Below are positions 46,314 through 57,438 of a stretch of DNA of 64,000 nt, one piece after another; position 1 is the first letter of the stretch, and each line of letters opens with the position of its first letter. The notes below the pieces were generated by a model, which worked only from the letters and a program-made list of their open reading frames with translations, was not told the origin of the DNA and searched no databases. Source of the stretch: Halisarca cf. caerulea (taxonomy: Eukaryota; Porifera; Demospongiae; Chondrillida; Halisarcidae); assembly GCA_963170055.1 (NCBI GenBank), contig CAUJGJ010000002.1:76001-140000 (forward strand). The letters are read 5' to 3'. The translations under genes and the position numbers were made by a program.

Positions 46314-47886
46314 ATGTGTGTGCATGTGTGTAGTGGGTCTCTTCAGCTGTCTATATTGGCTGACTAATGGTGTATACTCTTTCATGTGTGAAGATTTTGG
46401 CTCTGAAAAATGAGAACACAAAACTCACTAAAAGTCTCAAGATGGCCGACGAGCAGAGGCTGGTAGCAGAAGCTGGTGCTAAAGCCAACAGAGAGACTAT
46501 CCTAAGACTAGTCTCTGAAGCCAAGGAACATGAATCCAGACTGCAGAGGCTTGCAAAGTTGGAGCAGGTGGGCTTGTGTGTTGGTCGTAATGTCTGCTCT
46601 TGTGGGCTACAACAGATCCATTTCATTCAGGAAAGAGATTTGGCGTTTGCCTCCAAAGTGTCTGCAGAACACGATAGAGAAGAACTAAGTCGGGAGTTGG
46701 CAAGGGTGTGTGAAAGAGTGAAGGAGATGGAGGAGTTGTCATTGGTCCAAGGGAGACAGGTGGATGCCGTGAGAGATGAACTGGAGCGATGTCAACTGAA
46801 CCTGAGCACACAAGAGCAACAGGTGCCCTTGGTGTGGGGGTGGGTGGGTGCTCGTTGTGAGGGGTGTGATGCCAGTAGTGAGTGTGTCAGTGGTGAGGGT
46901 GTGTCAGTGATGTCTGTGTGTGTCAGTGGTGAAGGTGTGTGTCAGTGGTGAGGGTATGTATACCAGAAGTTAGTGGGTGTGGCAAGTGGGCACTAAGAGT
47001 ATCCCATTGTTCAGTATGCAGAGTTAGTGGGAGGTGTCAGAGGGGCAGTTGGATGTCACCCACAGAACACGAAGGAAGTCCTAGCAGACATCATGAAAGA
47101 AAGAGAAGACATAGCTACTGTCAAGGGAAGACTCTCCGAGTTGGAATCAGACTTAGCTACTTCAGAACAGGCTGTTGTGGAGCTGTCCTTGAGTCTTGCA
47201 AAACAGGAAGAGGAAGTGAAGAGGAAGGAGGAAGTTGTGGAGGGGCTGCAGCAGGAAGTGGACACCTGTCATTCCCAGATCACAGCACTTGAGACTAGTC
47301 TTGGGAAGCTCCGCCTACAGGAAGTGCAGGTGGCTATATCCATAGTGTCAGTCAATTAATGGCAAGCATGCACCCTGGCTGTACCTCCCTCTCTCCCCAA
47401 CAGCAAGATGCCTTTTACCAGCGAGTGGCTCGAGCTATGAAGATGGATCAAACCACTGTTGACATGTTGTCAGGAGACTTTGCTGTTGATGCTATCATAG
47501 CACGAGCAGAACAGTTAGCACTTCGAGAGGTAAGCACATGTGTGTGTGTGTGTGTGGTGTGTGTGTGTGAGAGAGAGAGAGAGAGCTTCAAATACATATG
47601 TACTAATGCCTGTCCTCTTATGACTACGGTAGACACGCGAAGTCAGTGAGAAACAAGTTTGCATTTACAAATTGCAAAGAAAACTGAAGGCGACCACGCA
47701 AGTTCTGGATAGCAAGGCTCTGCACATAACTCTACTTCAGAAGAAATTGGAAAGACTTGAGGAAAGACTCTCCTCATATTCAAGGCCACAGACACGTCAA
47801 ACGGAGAGGAAGGTGCGTGCACATGCTTGCACCAAAAGTTTCAACCATCTACTTTGACAACTCTTGTCTTCTTGTAGGCTAAGTAG
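43534..47886 (+). CDS. Coiled-coil protein, possibly CCDC170-like
   Basis: A 681-residue, mostly alpha-helical protein. Exons: 43534-43800, 43849-44013 (or from 43879), 45073-45207, 45269-45409, 45804-46064, 46159-46239, 46394-46567, 46631-46822, 47015-47329, 47404-47529, 47633-47812, 47878-47886. Every intron is phase 0. The first about 90 residues are polar and Ser-rich; then heptad-rich coiled coils run almost to the end. Short globular-looking inserts interrupt them, such as [20 protein letters not shown] and [20 protein letters not shown]. The last exon codes only Ala-Lys-stop. Size, phase pattern and repeated F--V---L modules recall CCDC170, a microtubule-associated protein, but I cannot confirm this by alignment. 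Exon 8 could start at an earlier AG. Confidence 0.75.
44080..45020 (+). repeat. 27-bp minisatellite, about 34 copies
   Basis: Unit GATGGGTGTAGGTGTAGGTG followed by ATGCTGT, with GTGGGTATAG variants. It fills intron 44014-45072 of the coiled-coil gene. The unit length is a multiple of three, so frames of over 300 codons stay open on both strands. They are not genes. Confidence 0.9.
45430..45755 (+). repeat. 26-bp minisatellite with acceptor-like units
   Basis: Copies of CCCTCTCCCCTGTAGCCCC followed by AGCTGTA in intron 45410-45803. Each has a pyrimidine run plus GTAG, and two units are expanded by C homopolymers. Confidence 0.85.
46240..46324 (+). repeat. (GT)n array at a donor of the coiled-coil gene
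   Basis: The array begins with the donor GT after exon 46159-46239 and ends in GCGT and GTGCAT variants. Confidence 0.9.
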
Positions 47887-48065
47887 GGTTTATGCAAGAG
47901 CTCACACTCCATATATGGTCATGGAATCAATTTTTTTATCATTTTTCAAATTCCAATTTTTAAAAACGAATGTTACTGTTCGTACTTATTTTTATCAATG
48001 AGAGGATGTATCAATGTTGAATAACCTGACTGATTACAAGAACATAAATTACTAGAAATTGTAAT

Positions 48066-48071
48066 AATAAA
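48066..48071 (+). terminator. Candidate polyadenylation signal of the coiled-coil gene
   Basis: AATAAA 180 bp past the stop codon, in the 211-bp gap before the convergent TANGO1 stop. No matching signal for TANGO1 was found on the minus strand in the gap. Confidence 0.45.
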
Positions 48072-48097
48072 TTACTCCTATTAGTATCTACCGTGCC

Positions 48098-49785
48098 CTA
48101 ATGTTGACGGTTAAGAGGTGGGGCTTGAGGGAACTGGTTGGGAGGAGGTGGGGCCTGAGGGTGTTGTCCTGAAGGAGGAGGACCCTGGGGATATTGGCCT
48201 GAAGGAGGAGGACCCTGGAGATATTGGCCTGAAGGAGGAGGACCCTGATGATATTGTCCTGAAGAAGGAGGACCCTGGGGATATTGTCCTGAAGAAGGAG
48301 GACCCTGGGGATATTGTCCTGAAGAAGGAGGACCCTGGGGATATGGTCCTGAAGGAGGGGCTTGAGGGTGTTGCCCTGAAGGAGGAGGGGCTGGAGATTG
48401 TTGTCCAGAAGGAGGGGCGTGAGGATGTTGGTTATTAGGACGAGGGTATCTCTGAGAAGTAGTGGGTGGGGCTAGTGGCCGCATGTAAGGGGCGGGAGAC
48501 GGACCAGTTCGTTGTGGACCACTGGGAGGTCTTTCTCGTGGAAGAGGTTCTCTATTGGGAGGTGGGGGAAACCCCCAGCCTGGTGGTGGGATAGGTCTGT
48601 CAACAAACTCTGGTCGCCTTGCTGTAGGTCTTCGAACAGGAGGTACATCCCCTGCTATACTGTTGGCTCTGTGGTTGACGTCCTCAACAGGGGAGGAGGT
48701 TCGCTGAGGACCTCCAGATGGTGGGCGGTTCAGTGGGTGTGGTCCACCAGATGAGGGACGATTTAATATCTGGGGTCCTTCAGACGGTGGGCGTTTTAGT
48801 GGGTGTGGTCTGATTGGAATGGGTCTACAAAGTTAGAGAGACAAGGTTAGCAACAACTGAGTTGACACGCCCATAGTGGGGACAGGGACTGACCCATCAA
48901 AAGCCCCAGGGGGAGGGGGAGGGGGTAGGGGAAGTCCAAATGGAAACCTCGGCGAAGACTTCTGTCTAGAAAGCTCCTCTATTTCCATCTCAGCTTCGTG
49001 GAGACTAAGGAAAGATGGACTGTCCTACTTAGGGGCATTCATCACTGCAAACACAAACAGAACACACCTCTTCTTCAGAGCAGTTATTTCTTTGTTGGCT
49101 GTCCTTAGCTCTTGCTCCCTTCTCTGTAGTTGCGTCTGTGACAAAGGACAAGTTGAGCAATGGAACAGCTTCACTAGCAGTGACTGGAGACTTACAAATG
49201 CCTCGTGTGCTCTCTGCTGGTTTGTGACCACTTGTTCTGTAAGGTTCTTCTCAATGTCTGCCATCTGCTTCCTCAGTTCCTTCATCTCTTCCCTTTACAG
49301 CAGGGAACAAGATTCCCACAGAACACAAGTACAAAAGTGAATAAAGCAAACCTTTCTCTCTCCCTCTCCTGGTCATTCAGCAACACCTTCTCTTTGGCCG
49401 ATGCTTCTCTGCCCTCAAATTCACGCCGAGCATACTCCTCAACTCCAAGCTTTCGATGCAGCGAGTGTTCCTTCTGCTCAAAGTACTCTGTCAATGTCTT
49501 AAGTTTTGCTTGTGTTACTTGTAGCTGGTCAACAGTGTAGTCCCTCTCTCCTCCTACCTGTTCCAGCTCTGCTTTCAGCGATTCAACCTCACCTGTCAAC
49601 AACAACCAAGGAAGAAGTAAATGCAGACTGAGCTAACACATGTGTTCAACACCACCTTGTAAGTGTTGTCTGAGATCTTGCTCCATCTTCAAACAGCCAT
49701 CAAGGTTCTCCTTTACAAGCTTAAGCTCCTTTAGCTCCATTTGTGCCTGAGTGAAGAGAAATTTCTAAGTACACACACACACACA

Positions 49786-49853
<68 letters not shown>

Positions 49854-49856
49854 CAC

Positions 49857-49906
<50 letters not shown>

Positions 49907-50954
49907 CCTTTGATGTGTCCAACATGATGCGAATCTTTTCAATCTGTTTCTCTTTGGATGAAATATCTAAAAAACAGAAACATTCAATCCAACACTTTAT
50001 ACATTGTAGACTAGATCGTACAAACCCTTGGTTTCAGCTCCATCCTGGGACTCCCCCTCTCCGCCCACACTGCTGCTCTCTTCGGGGACAACTTGTCTCA
50101 GACAATCCTGGAGCATCTGGGAGAGGGAGTTTTATGGGGACAAGAGCAAGCCAAAACTAAACTGCATCTTACCTCCACCTCCCTTCCCTTCTCCAGTAGA
50201 GCGACTTCCAACTGCCTCTTGGTCTCTTGTTCCTCCTCCAGACAAGCAGTCATCTTCATGTGGCTACAGTACAACATAAACTACACCTAAATGCTGCGCC
50301 ACCCCCCCCCCCCCCTCCCGTGCCTACTGCACCACACCCACAAAATACACCCCATGCTTACTGCACCACACCCACAAAATACACCCCATGCTTACTGCAC
50401 CACACCTACAAAATACACCCCATGCTTACTGCACCACGCCTACAAAACACACCCCATGCTTACTGCACCACACCTACAAAACACACCCCTACAAACTCAC
50501 CCTAACAGTTGACCACACCCATTCTTACTGTACCCTACCCAATGTTGACCACACCCACTAATGACCCGCCCACAGTTGCCTACCTCTCCTGAAGGACTGA
50601 GCGCTGTGAAGTGACCTAAATGAGAGATTGACATGGTGAACATTTAGACAGTGGGCGGGACACTATGGGGCACACCCACTTCACTGAGGCTGTACTGCAG
50701 CTGCTGCAATGTTTGTTGACTGTTGTAGAGATCCAGTTCTAACTGGTCATTGGCAGCTTTCAGCTCAGCCACCTTTGTCTCAGACTAACGGCACAAGTGG
50801 GAATTGAAAACACCTCCTAGTAATTAACAGGGGCTTACTCACCTGTTGATGAGCTTCTGTGACCATGGATAGCTGTTGCTCTGTACTTTGCACCTGACAA
50901 CACAGACCAGAACACCAGTAGATTACAAGGAAGGGGATGAACACTCACATCTGC

Positions 50955-51030
<76 letters not shown>

Positions 51031-51376
51031 TATTCATTTCCTGATGGAGAGAAACATTGGTTGTATCTAGCTTAGCTTTGACAGTCTCCAGCTCAGTCTC
51101 AGTAGACGACAGAGACTCTGTTAGTCGTTGTATGGTTTGTGCCAAGTCGGCTTTCTCCTTTGCTAGCTGAGAAACAGTCTTCTGTTCACGAGCCAGGGTC
51201 TGCTGGGATGTGTTTCGCTGGAGGATGACATGATATGATGAGCTATACATTAGAATATGTACATCAAGTGCTGAGGAAGAGCATCAGTGGGAGATCAGAT
51301 GGTAAATCACACATATACCTGCCTACGTACAAATTACACACACACATGCACACACACATGCACACACGCACGCACG

Positions 51377-51442
<66 letters not shown>

Positions 51443-51557
51443 CCAGTGCAATTTCATTCTCAAGCCTACTGTTGAGAGTAGCCTTGTCCTCTCTGACCAT
51501 CTGGAGCTGGTCTGACAACTGCTTCTTAGCCGCTACAGGGGAAAGGTAGGGTATACA

Positions 51558-51613
<56 letters not shown>

Positions 51614-54600
51614 GCTGGTGGCAGCAACACACCTCGTTCCTGGTTGATGACCTTGGTGTTCTGTCTGTGTTTGGTTCTCCAGTTGCAGCAGAAGATACAG
51701 TTGGGTATTATCACAGCCAGGAGGGTGACCAGGGCTCCATAAACCACACCCAAACCACCCGGAGAGCCTGTCAGCTGGTTCTCAAGCAGCTCACTCAACC
51801 GCGGAGGGAAGTATGACAGCAGTATACTGACCACTCCTCCTTGTTGAGTACCACCTGTGGGGAGATGGAGGTGGGTGTGGAGCTGATGAGTGGAGGTGGG
51901 TGTGGAGGTTGAGGAGAATGGTGTGACACTATCACAGGTGCATGAGTCATCAACTGGAAATTATCTTCTCTCTTGTTTTTGCTTACCTTTGGTTTCCCAT
52001 AATTCTCTCTCCCTTGCTTCCCTTCCTTGTTCCTCTCTCTGTCTGGCCTCCCTTCCTTGTTCCTCTCTCTGTCTAGCCTCCCTTTCTTGTTCCTCTCTCT
52101 GTCTAGCCTCCCTTTCTTGTTCCTCTCTCTGTCTAGCCTCCCTTTCTTGTTCCTCTCTCTGTCTAGCCTCCCTTTCTTGTTCCTCTCTCTGTCTAGCCTC
52201 CCTTTCTTGTTCCTCTCTCAGTCTAGCCTCCCTGTCTTGTTCCTCTCTCTCTCTAGATTGTCTCTCCTGGGCCACTCTTTCTTTTTGAGCCTTCCAATTG
52301 GCTTCACGTTCACGAATTCTTCTCTTACGCTCTTCAAGTTCTTGCTCTCTTTCCTTTACACGCAATGTCTTCTTTTTATGGTGCTCTTTCCTCAGCTCTT
52401 CCAATCTACTTGAGCTGGCTGCCATCTCTTCAACTGTGCGATGCCCTTCAGGTACCTTCTGTTTCAGTTGTGACTTTTCATCACCCTCTACAGGGGGCGT
52501 GTCAGGTATGGTTACTGAAGGTGTGGCCTCATAAGACTGGGTGTCATACGAAACAGTCAGCGAAGGTTGCGGGGAGAAGTGGCCATGTTGTCTCGGCTCT
52601 GAAGACTCTTGGTTGATATCCACAGGTTCATCTCTTTGTCCATCACTGCCTCCTTGTCCATCACTGCCTTCATCTCCATCACTGCCTTCATCTCCATCAC
52701 TGCCTCCTTGTACATCACTGCCTTCATCTCCATCACTGCCTTCACCTCCATCACTGCCTCCTTGTCCATCACTGCCTTCATCTCCATCACTGCCTTCATT
52801 CCTATCACTGCCTTCATCTCCATCACTGCCTCCCTCTCCATCACTGCCTTCATTCCTATCACTGCCTCCCTCTCCATCACTGCTCTCATCTCGTGTGGTC
52901 CCTGTAGTTCTTGTGTGGTGGAAGAGATCTCCATCTTCCCTCACATTGCTAGGGTTAGCTTCCTCTCTGGTTCCCTCTGGAGTTTGACTGTTGTCCAAAG
53001 ACATGGACAGTGGCGGTGGGTGGGTTGTCTCTGGGGGTGTGGATGGCGGTGGGTGGGTGTTGAACAACTGATCACTCTCTGAGATCTCCACTCCCTCTCC
53101 AAGGACAAGAGATGACGGGTCCACTCTAACAGAAGGCTGAATGAGACTGGGCTCCTCAAGGCCCCCCCATCCATCTGACCCTACGTTAGACACCTGCTCA
53201 AGAGAGGGCCTCCCCCGTACACCACCTGTATTCTCAATCTTTTTGCCCTCTTCCTCTCCTTCTTCCTCCTCCTCTCCTTCTTCCTCCTCCTTTTCTTCTT
53301 CCCCTTCCTTCTCCTCTCCTTCATAATCCTCCTTGGGATCATGGTCATCCCTGTCCTCACCATCTCTCTGTTCCCCCTCTTCCCTATGATCATCTCTGTC
53401 ATCCTTGTATGACACACTACTCTCCTCCTGAGCTCCTGGTACTTGGTGATGTGCCTGTCTGGAAGCCTGGTGTGATGAAGGTTGCCCAACCTCCTCACGA
53501 TAGCCATCACTAGGGGATACCTCCTGGTGACTTTCTACCATCATCGGATCCTCATGTTCAACAACACGGTCTTGTTTACCAGACAGACCATCTTGCTCCA
53601 CAGCCTGGCCATCTTGCTCCATAGAAGGCGTACCCACAGTCTCCTGAATGCCAGGTCCATGTCCCAGTCCTGGTACAGGTGAAGGTGTCTCAGTGAACTG
53701 GTCATGACGACCATTCCCATCATGCTCTCCATTACGACCATCATCCCCATCTCCATGACGACTGACACCTTCACCACTATCACCTTCCCCATCTCCATGA
53801 AGACTGTCACCCTCACCACTATCACCTTCCCCATCTCCATGACGACTACTATCGGCACTTACACCATGATGGTCAGACTCTCCACTCTGCTCAGGATGAT
53901 TCTCTAAAGCAACACTCTGTGACTGGTGTTGGTTCAAGTGTTCTTCTCTCAGCTGTTCTTCCTTCAAACCTCCACCAAGTTCTCTTTCCTTCAAGATATC
54001 ATCAGTATTGTCCTCGGTTCTGTCTTCAGAGCTACCCTCAGGGATGTCTTCATGTGCTCCAACCTCCTCCGGGTCAGGATGTTCATGCTGTAGGTCTTTG
54101 CACATGACGTGCTGCTCTGCAACAAACCTCTTCTCAAGTAGTCCTCGGCGGCCTGTGATCTATGTCAGAATACAACAACTGAAGTATGTACGTACGTACA
54201 TGTGCGTAGCAACAACACACCACTAGCTCCATCTCACCTCTTACATCACACACACAGCACCACCTCAACCCACACACACTCGGCACCATCTCACTCCACA
54301 CCCACACACACTATCACGTCTCACACAGAACAGGATTTGACAAACCTCAGCTTCCCAGTAAAGACCGTCCTTGCCAATGTCCTTTGCAAATACTTGAACG
54401 AGAGATCCTTGAGCAAAGGAGAGAAATTCTACTTCTCCTCTCTTCTGAGGCTCGGCAATATGCCTGTTTATCGTTCTTCCGTAGGATATGGCCCCTTCAC
54501 AACGTACAGAACAGCAGCATAAACACAAACACACATTCAACGACATCAAAACGCTCTCACTTTTGCACTGATCATCACAGCAGAGCTTAGCATGGGATGC

Positions 54601-54636
54601 AGCGAGAAGTAATAAGATGCATAAGTACTTAAGCAT
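48098..54636 (-). CDS. MIA3: TANGO1/MIA3, ER exit-site cargo receptor
   Basis: Loads bulky cargo such as procollagen into COPII carriers at ER exit sites. Minus-strand exons: 54636-54561, 54494-54346, 54159-51987, 51854-51633, 51532-51444, 51217-51029, 50893-50843, 50784-50680, 50615-50584, 50263-50173, 50116-50026, 49966-49908, 49746-49656, 49592-49352, 49292-49196, 49135-49068, 49004-48894, 48824-48098; 1553 residues, phases agree. In order: signal peptide ([15 protein letters not shown]), MIA-type SH3 domain (CCDDQC through [21 protein letters not shown]), a long acidic repetitive lumenal part in the 2.2-kb exon, a membrane span ([19 protein letters not shown]), cytosolic coiled coils with the family block [20 protein letters not shown], and a proline-rich tail of [10 protein letters not shown] repeats suited to Sec23. 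Human TANGO1 has 1907 residues. Confidence 0.9.
48150..48420 (-). repeat. MIA3: Coding repeat in the TANGO1 proline-rich tail
   Basis: Roughly 33-bp units encode [14 protein letters not shown] repeats, the stretch expected to bind Sec23 through PP-containing motifs. Confidence 0.8.
49771..49904 (-). repeat. (GT)n/(GTGC)n array at a TANGO1 donor
   Basis: Begins 3 bp into the intron after exon 49966-49908 (coding strand GTA then GTGTG) and turns into GTGC tetranucleotides. Confidence 0.9.
50320..50500. repeat. 36-bp minisatellite in TANGO1 intron
   Basis: Five copies of CACACCTACAAAATACACCC followed by CATGCTTACTGCAC. Confidence 0.8.
50955..51028 (-). repeat. (GT)n array at a TANGO1 donor
   Basis: On the coding (minus) strand the GT run starts at the donor GT after exon 51217-51029. 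Confidence 0.9.
51344..51443 (-). repeat. (GT)n array at a TANGO1 donor
   Basis: The GT run starts at the donor after exon 51532-51444, with GTGC variants at the far end. Confidence 0.9.
51557..51605 (-). repeat. (GT)n array in TANGO1 intron
   Basis: A GT run 27 bp past the donor of exon 51854-51633. Confidence 0.85.
52010..52250 (-). repeat. MIA3: Coding repeat: [10 protein letters not shown] units of TANGO1
   Basis: About eight 30-bp units encode charged [10 protein letters not shown] repeats, predicted to form a long single helix just before the membrane span on the lumenal side. Confidence 0.85.
52620..52890 (-). repeat. MIA3: Coding repeat: acidic GSDGDE units of TANGO1
   Basis: 18-bp based repeats encode [12 protein letters not shown] and GSDRNE, an acidic, probably disordered lumenal stretch. 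Confidence 0.85.
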
Positions 54637-54788
54637 TAGACTTGGCTAGATCTTGGATGAGGCAGCGAAAAACTGGACAGAACGTTCACAAAATTTCGTC
54701 GGAAAAATGGCGAACAGTCTGACCAATCAGATCCGACCACGAACCACAGTCCCACTTCCGAAGCAATTTTGGAACTGGTCGAAGAGCG
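54637..54788. promoter_or_regulatory. Bidirectional promoter shared by TANGO1 and ERO1
   Basis: Only 152 bp separate the two divergent start codons, so both promoters must overlap here. It contains a complete ER stress response element and no TATA box. Confidence 0.7.
54723..54741 (+). promoter_or_regulatory. ER stress response element (ERSE)
   Basis: CCAAT at 54723-54727, nine spacer bases, CCACG at 54737-54741: an exact match to the NF-Y/ATF6/XBP1 element CCAAT-N9-CCACG. It lies 47 bp before the ERO1 ATG and 86 bp before the TANGO1 ATG. Function is inferred. Confidence 0.6.
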
Positions 54789-55334
54789 ATGATCGGCCTC
54801 TTGTACATAGTTTTTGAGTTACTGATCGTGAGCGCCACAATCCTAAATCCTTTCCAGGATGCTGCTAGACGTGCAGACTCTTTGAACAGATTGGAATCCT
54901 GCTTTTGTGAGGTTGGTGTGCTTGGCAAGGACTTGAAGATCTTGGAAAATCTCTGTCATCTCTCAACAGTACGGAATTTGGCTTTGTGTGTGACTAGCAT
55001 GTTTTATCCCTCCAGTTGCGTGGGAAGGTAGAAGAATGCTGCTGTGATGTGGAGACGGTGGACAACATAAACGAAAAGAAAGTGTTTCCTTTACTGAATC
55101 CTGTTTTAAACAAATCATTCTTCAGATTCTACCGCGTCAACCTGAACCGGGGTTGTCCCTTCTGGCCAGAGGATGGACGCTGTGTTCTTCGTTCGTGTCA
55201 CGTGGAGGAGTGTGGGGAGGTGAGGTGCTTGAGGGAGTGTGGGGAGGTGAGGTGCTTGGAGAATCTGATGCAATACCACTTTCCCACATTCTACCACCTG
55301 TACTTGCACTATCTGCACACACACACATACACAG

Positions 55335-55366
<32 letters not shown>

Positions 55367-55369
55367 ACG

Positions 55370-55404
<35 letters not shown>

Positions 55405-55433
55405 ATTGACACACACACACACACACATACACA

Positions 55434-55478
<45 letters not shown>

Positions 55479-55481
55479 ACG

Positions 55482-55542
<61 letters not shown>

Positions 55543-55569
55543 TGATACACACACACACACACATACACA

Positions 55570-55618
<49 letters not shown>

Positions 55619-55621
55619 ACG

Positions 55622-55664
<43 letters not shown>

Positions 55665-55679
55665 TGACACACACACACA

Positions 55680-55742
<63 letters not shown>

Positions 55743-56431
55743 ACACACACAAACAAACAAAAATATGCACACACCTTATCTGGTCTGTACACACACTATC
55801 TGTCTCTAGCCCTGACCTCAGACCTTCACTTGTTTGCTGTCTTACAACTATTGACCTCTAGGATTCTACTCCATTTTATTTATGGGAAAATGAGTCTGGG
55901 AACACATCATTTGTAGCATGTTCACAAAAGTCAGCTCAAGAGGAGAGCCTTGGGCAGATTGACACCAGTATAAGGTTAGGTCTGGTTGATGTGACATGGA
56001 CCAGTGTGGGACATTTGTGATGTGTGATTCTGGTGATAGTTGTGATGTGGGATCCTGGTGATAGTTGTGATGTGGGATTCTGGTGATAGTTGTGATGTGT
56101 AATTCTGGTGATAGTTGTGATGTGTAATTCTGGTGATAGTTGTGATTTGTGATTCTGGTGACAGTTGTGATTTGTGATTCTAGTGATAGTTGTGATTTGT
56201 GATTCTGGTGATAGTTGTGATGTGGGATTCTGGTGATAGTTGTGATGTGGGATTCTGGTGATAGTTGTGATGTGGGATCATGCACGTATGATGGTTCTTT
56301 GTTGCGTGTGTCAGTTCTGAACAGCAAATGGAATTTGAGACGTGGGAACAGTTTGACCACTTCGAAGACAGGTTCTGTGAACCTGAAGGTGTGTGGTGTG
56401 TTGCAAGCTCTGTGTGTGTGTGTGTGTGTCC

Positions 56432-56479
<48 letters not shown>

Positions 56480-56976
56480 ACATAGTTTTGAATGAATGTG
56501 CGAGTATTTCCTCTGTTAGATGATGATCCTTCAATGATGTCTTATGTGGACTTGACTATAAATCCTGAGCGATACACAGGCTATGGTGGCCACTCAGCTC
56601 ACAGAGTGTGGAAGGCTGTTTATGAGGAGAATTGCTTCAGGTACACACCCACCCATGAACGAATACACCACCTTGGCTTCTGACCACACCCACCACCTTA
56701 GCCTCTTACCACACCCACTTCTTTGGTTTCTGACCACACCCACCATTTCATTCTCAATAAGCAGATTTGAAGTGTGCTCACTAGCTGTGGTTGTCTGTTT
56801 TTAGGCCAGAACAAGTGGAAAGGAAACATGCCTACATTGACACCAATGATCTTACGAGTGTGTGTGTTCATGTGTATGTTTGTGTGTATGTTTGTGTGTA
56901 TGTTTGTGTGTGTGTGTGTGTGTATGTGTGTGTGTGTGTGTGTTTGTGTGTGTTTGTGTGTGTGTATATGTGTGTG

Positions 56977-57054
<78 letters not shown>

Positions 57055-57086
57055 TGTGTGTGTGTCTGTGTGTGTGTGTATGTGTG

Positions 57087-57153
<67 letters not shown>

Positions 57154-57199
57154 TGCGTGTGCATGTGCATGTACGTGTGTGTGTGTGTGTGTGTGTGTG

Positions 57200-57248
<49 letters not shown>

Positions 57249-57282
57249 TGTGTGTGTGTCTCTGTGTGTGTGTATGTGTGTG

Positions 57283-57349
<67 letters not shown>

Positions 57350-57368
57350 TGCGTGTGCATGTGCATGT

Positions 57369-57438
<70 letters not shown>

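Noticed and set aside
54707..54817. A 36-codon upstream frame (MANSLTNQIRPR...) overlapping the ERO1 start, suggestive of stress-controlled translation
   Set aside because: It encloses the ERSE, so its ATG is probably upstream of the transcription start and not in the mRNA. Without start-site data it cannot be supported.
55016..55861. A 281-codon frame linking ERO1 exon 2 to a His/Thr repeat protein
   Set aside because: It is ERO1 exon 2 read through into a (CA)n intron. The next real exon starts at 55862.
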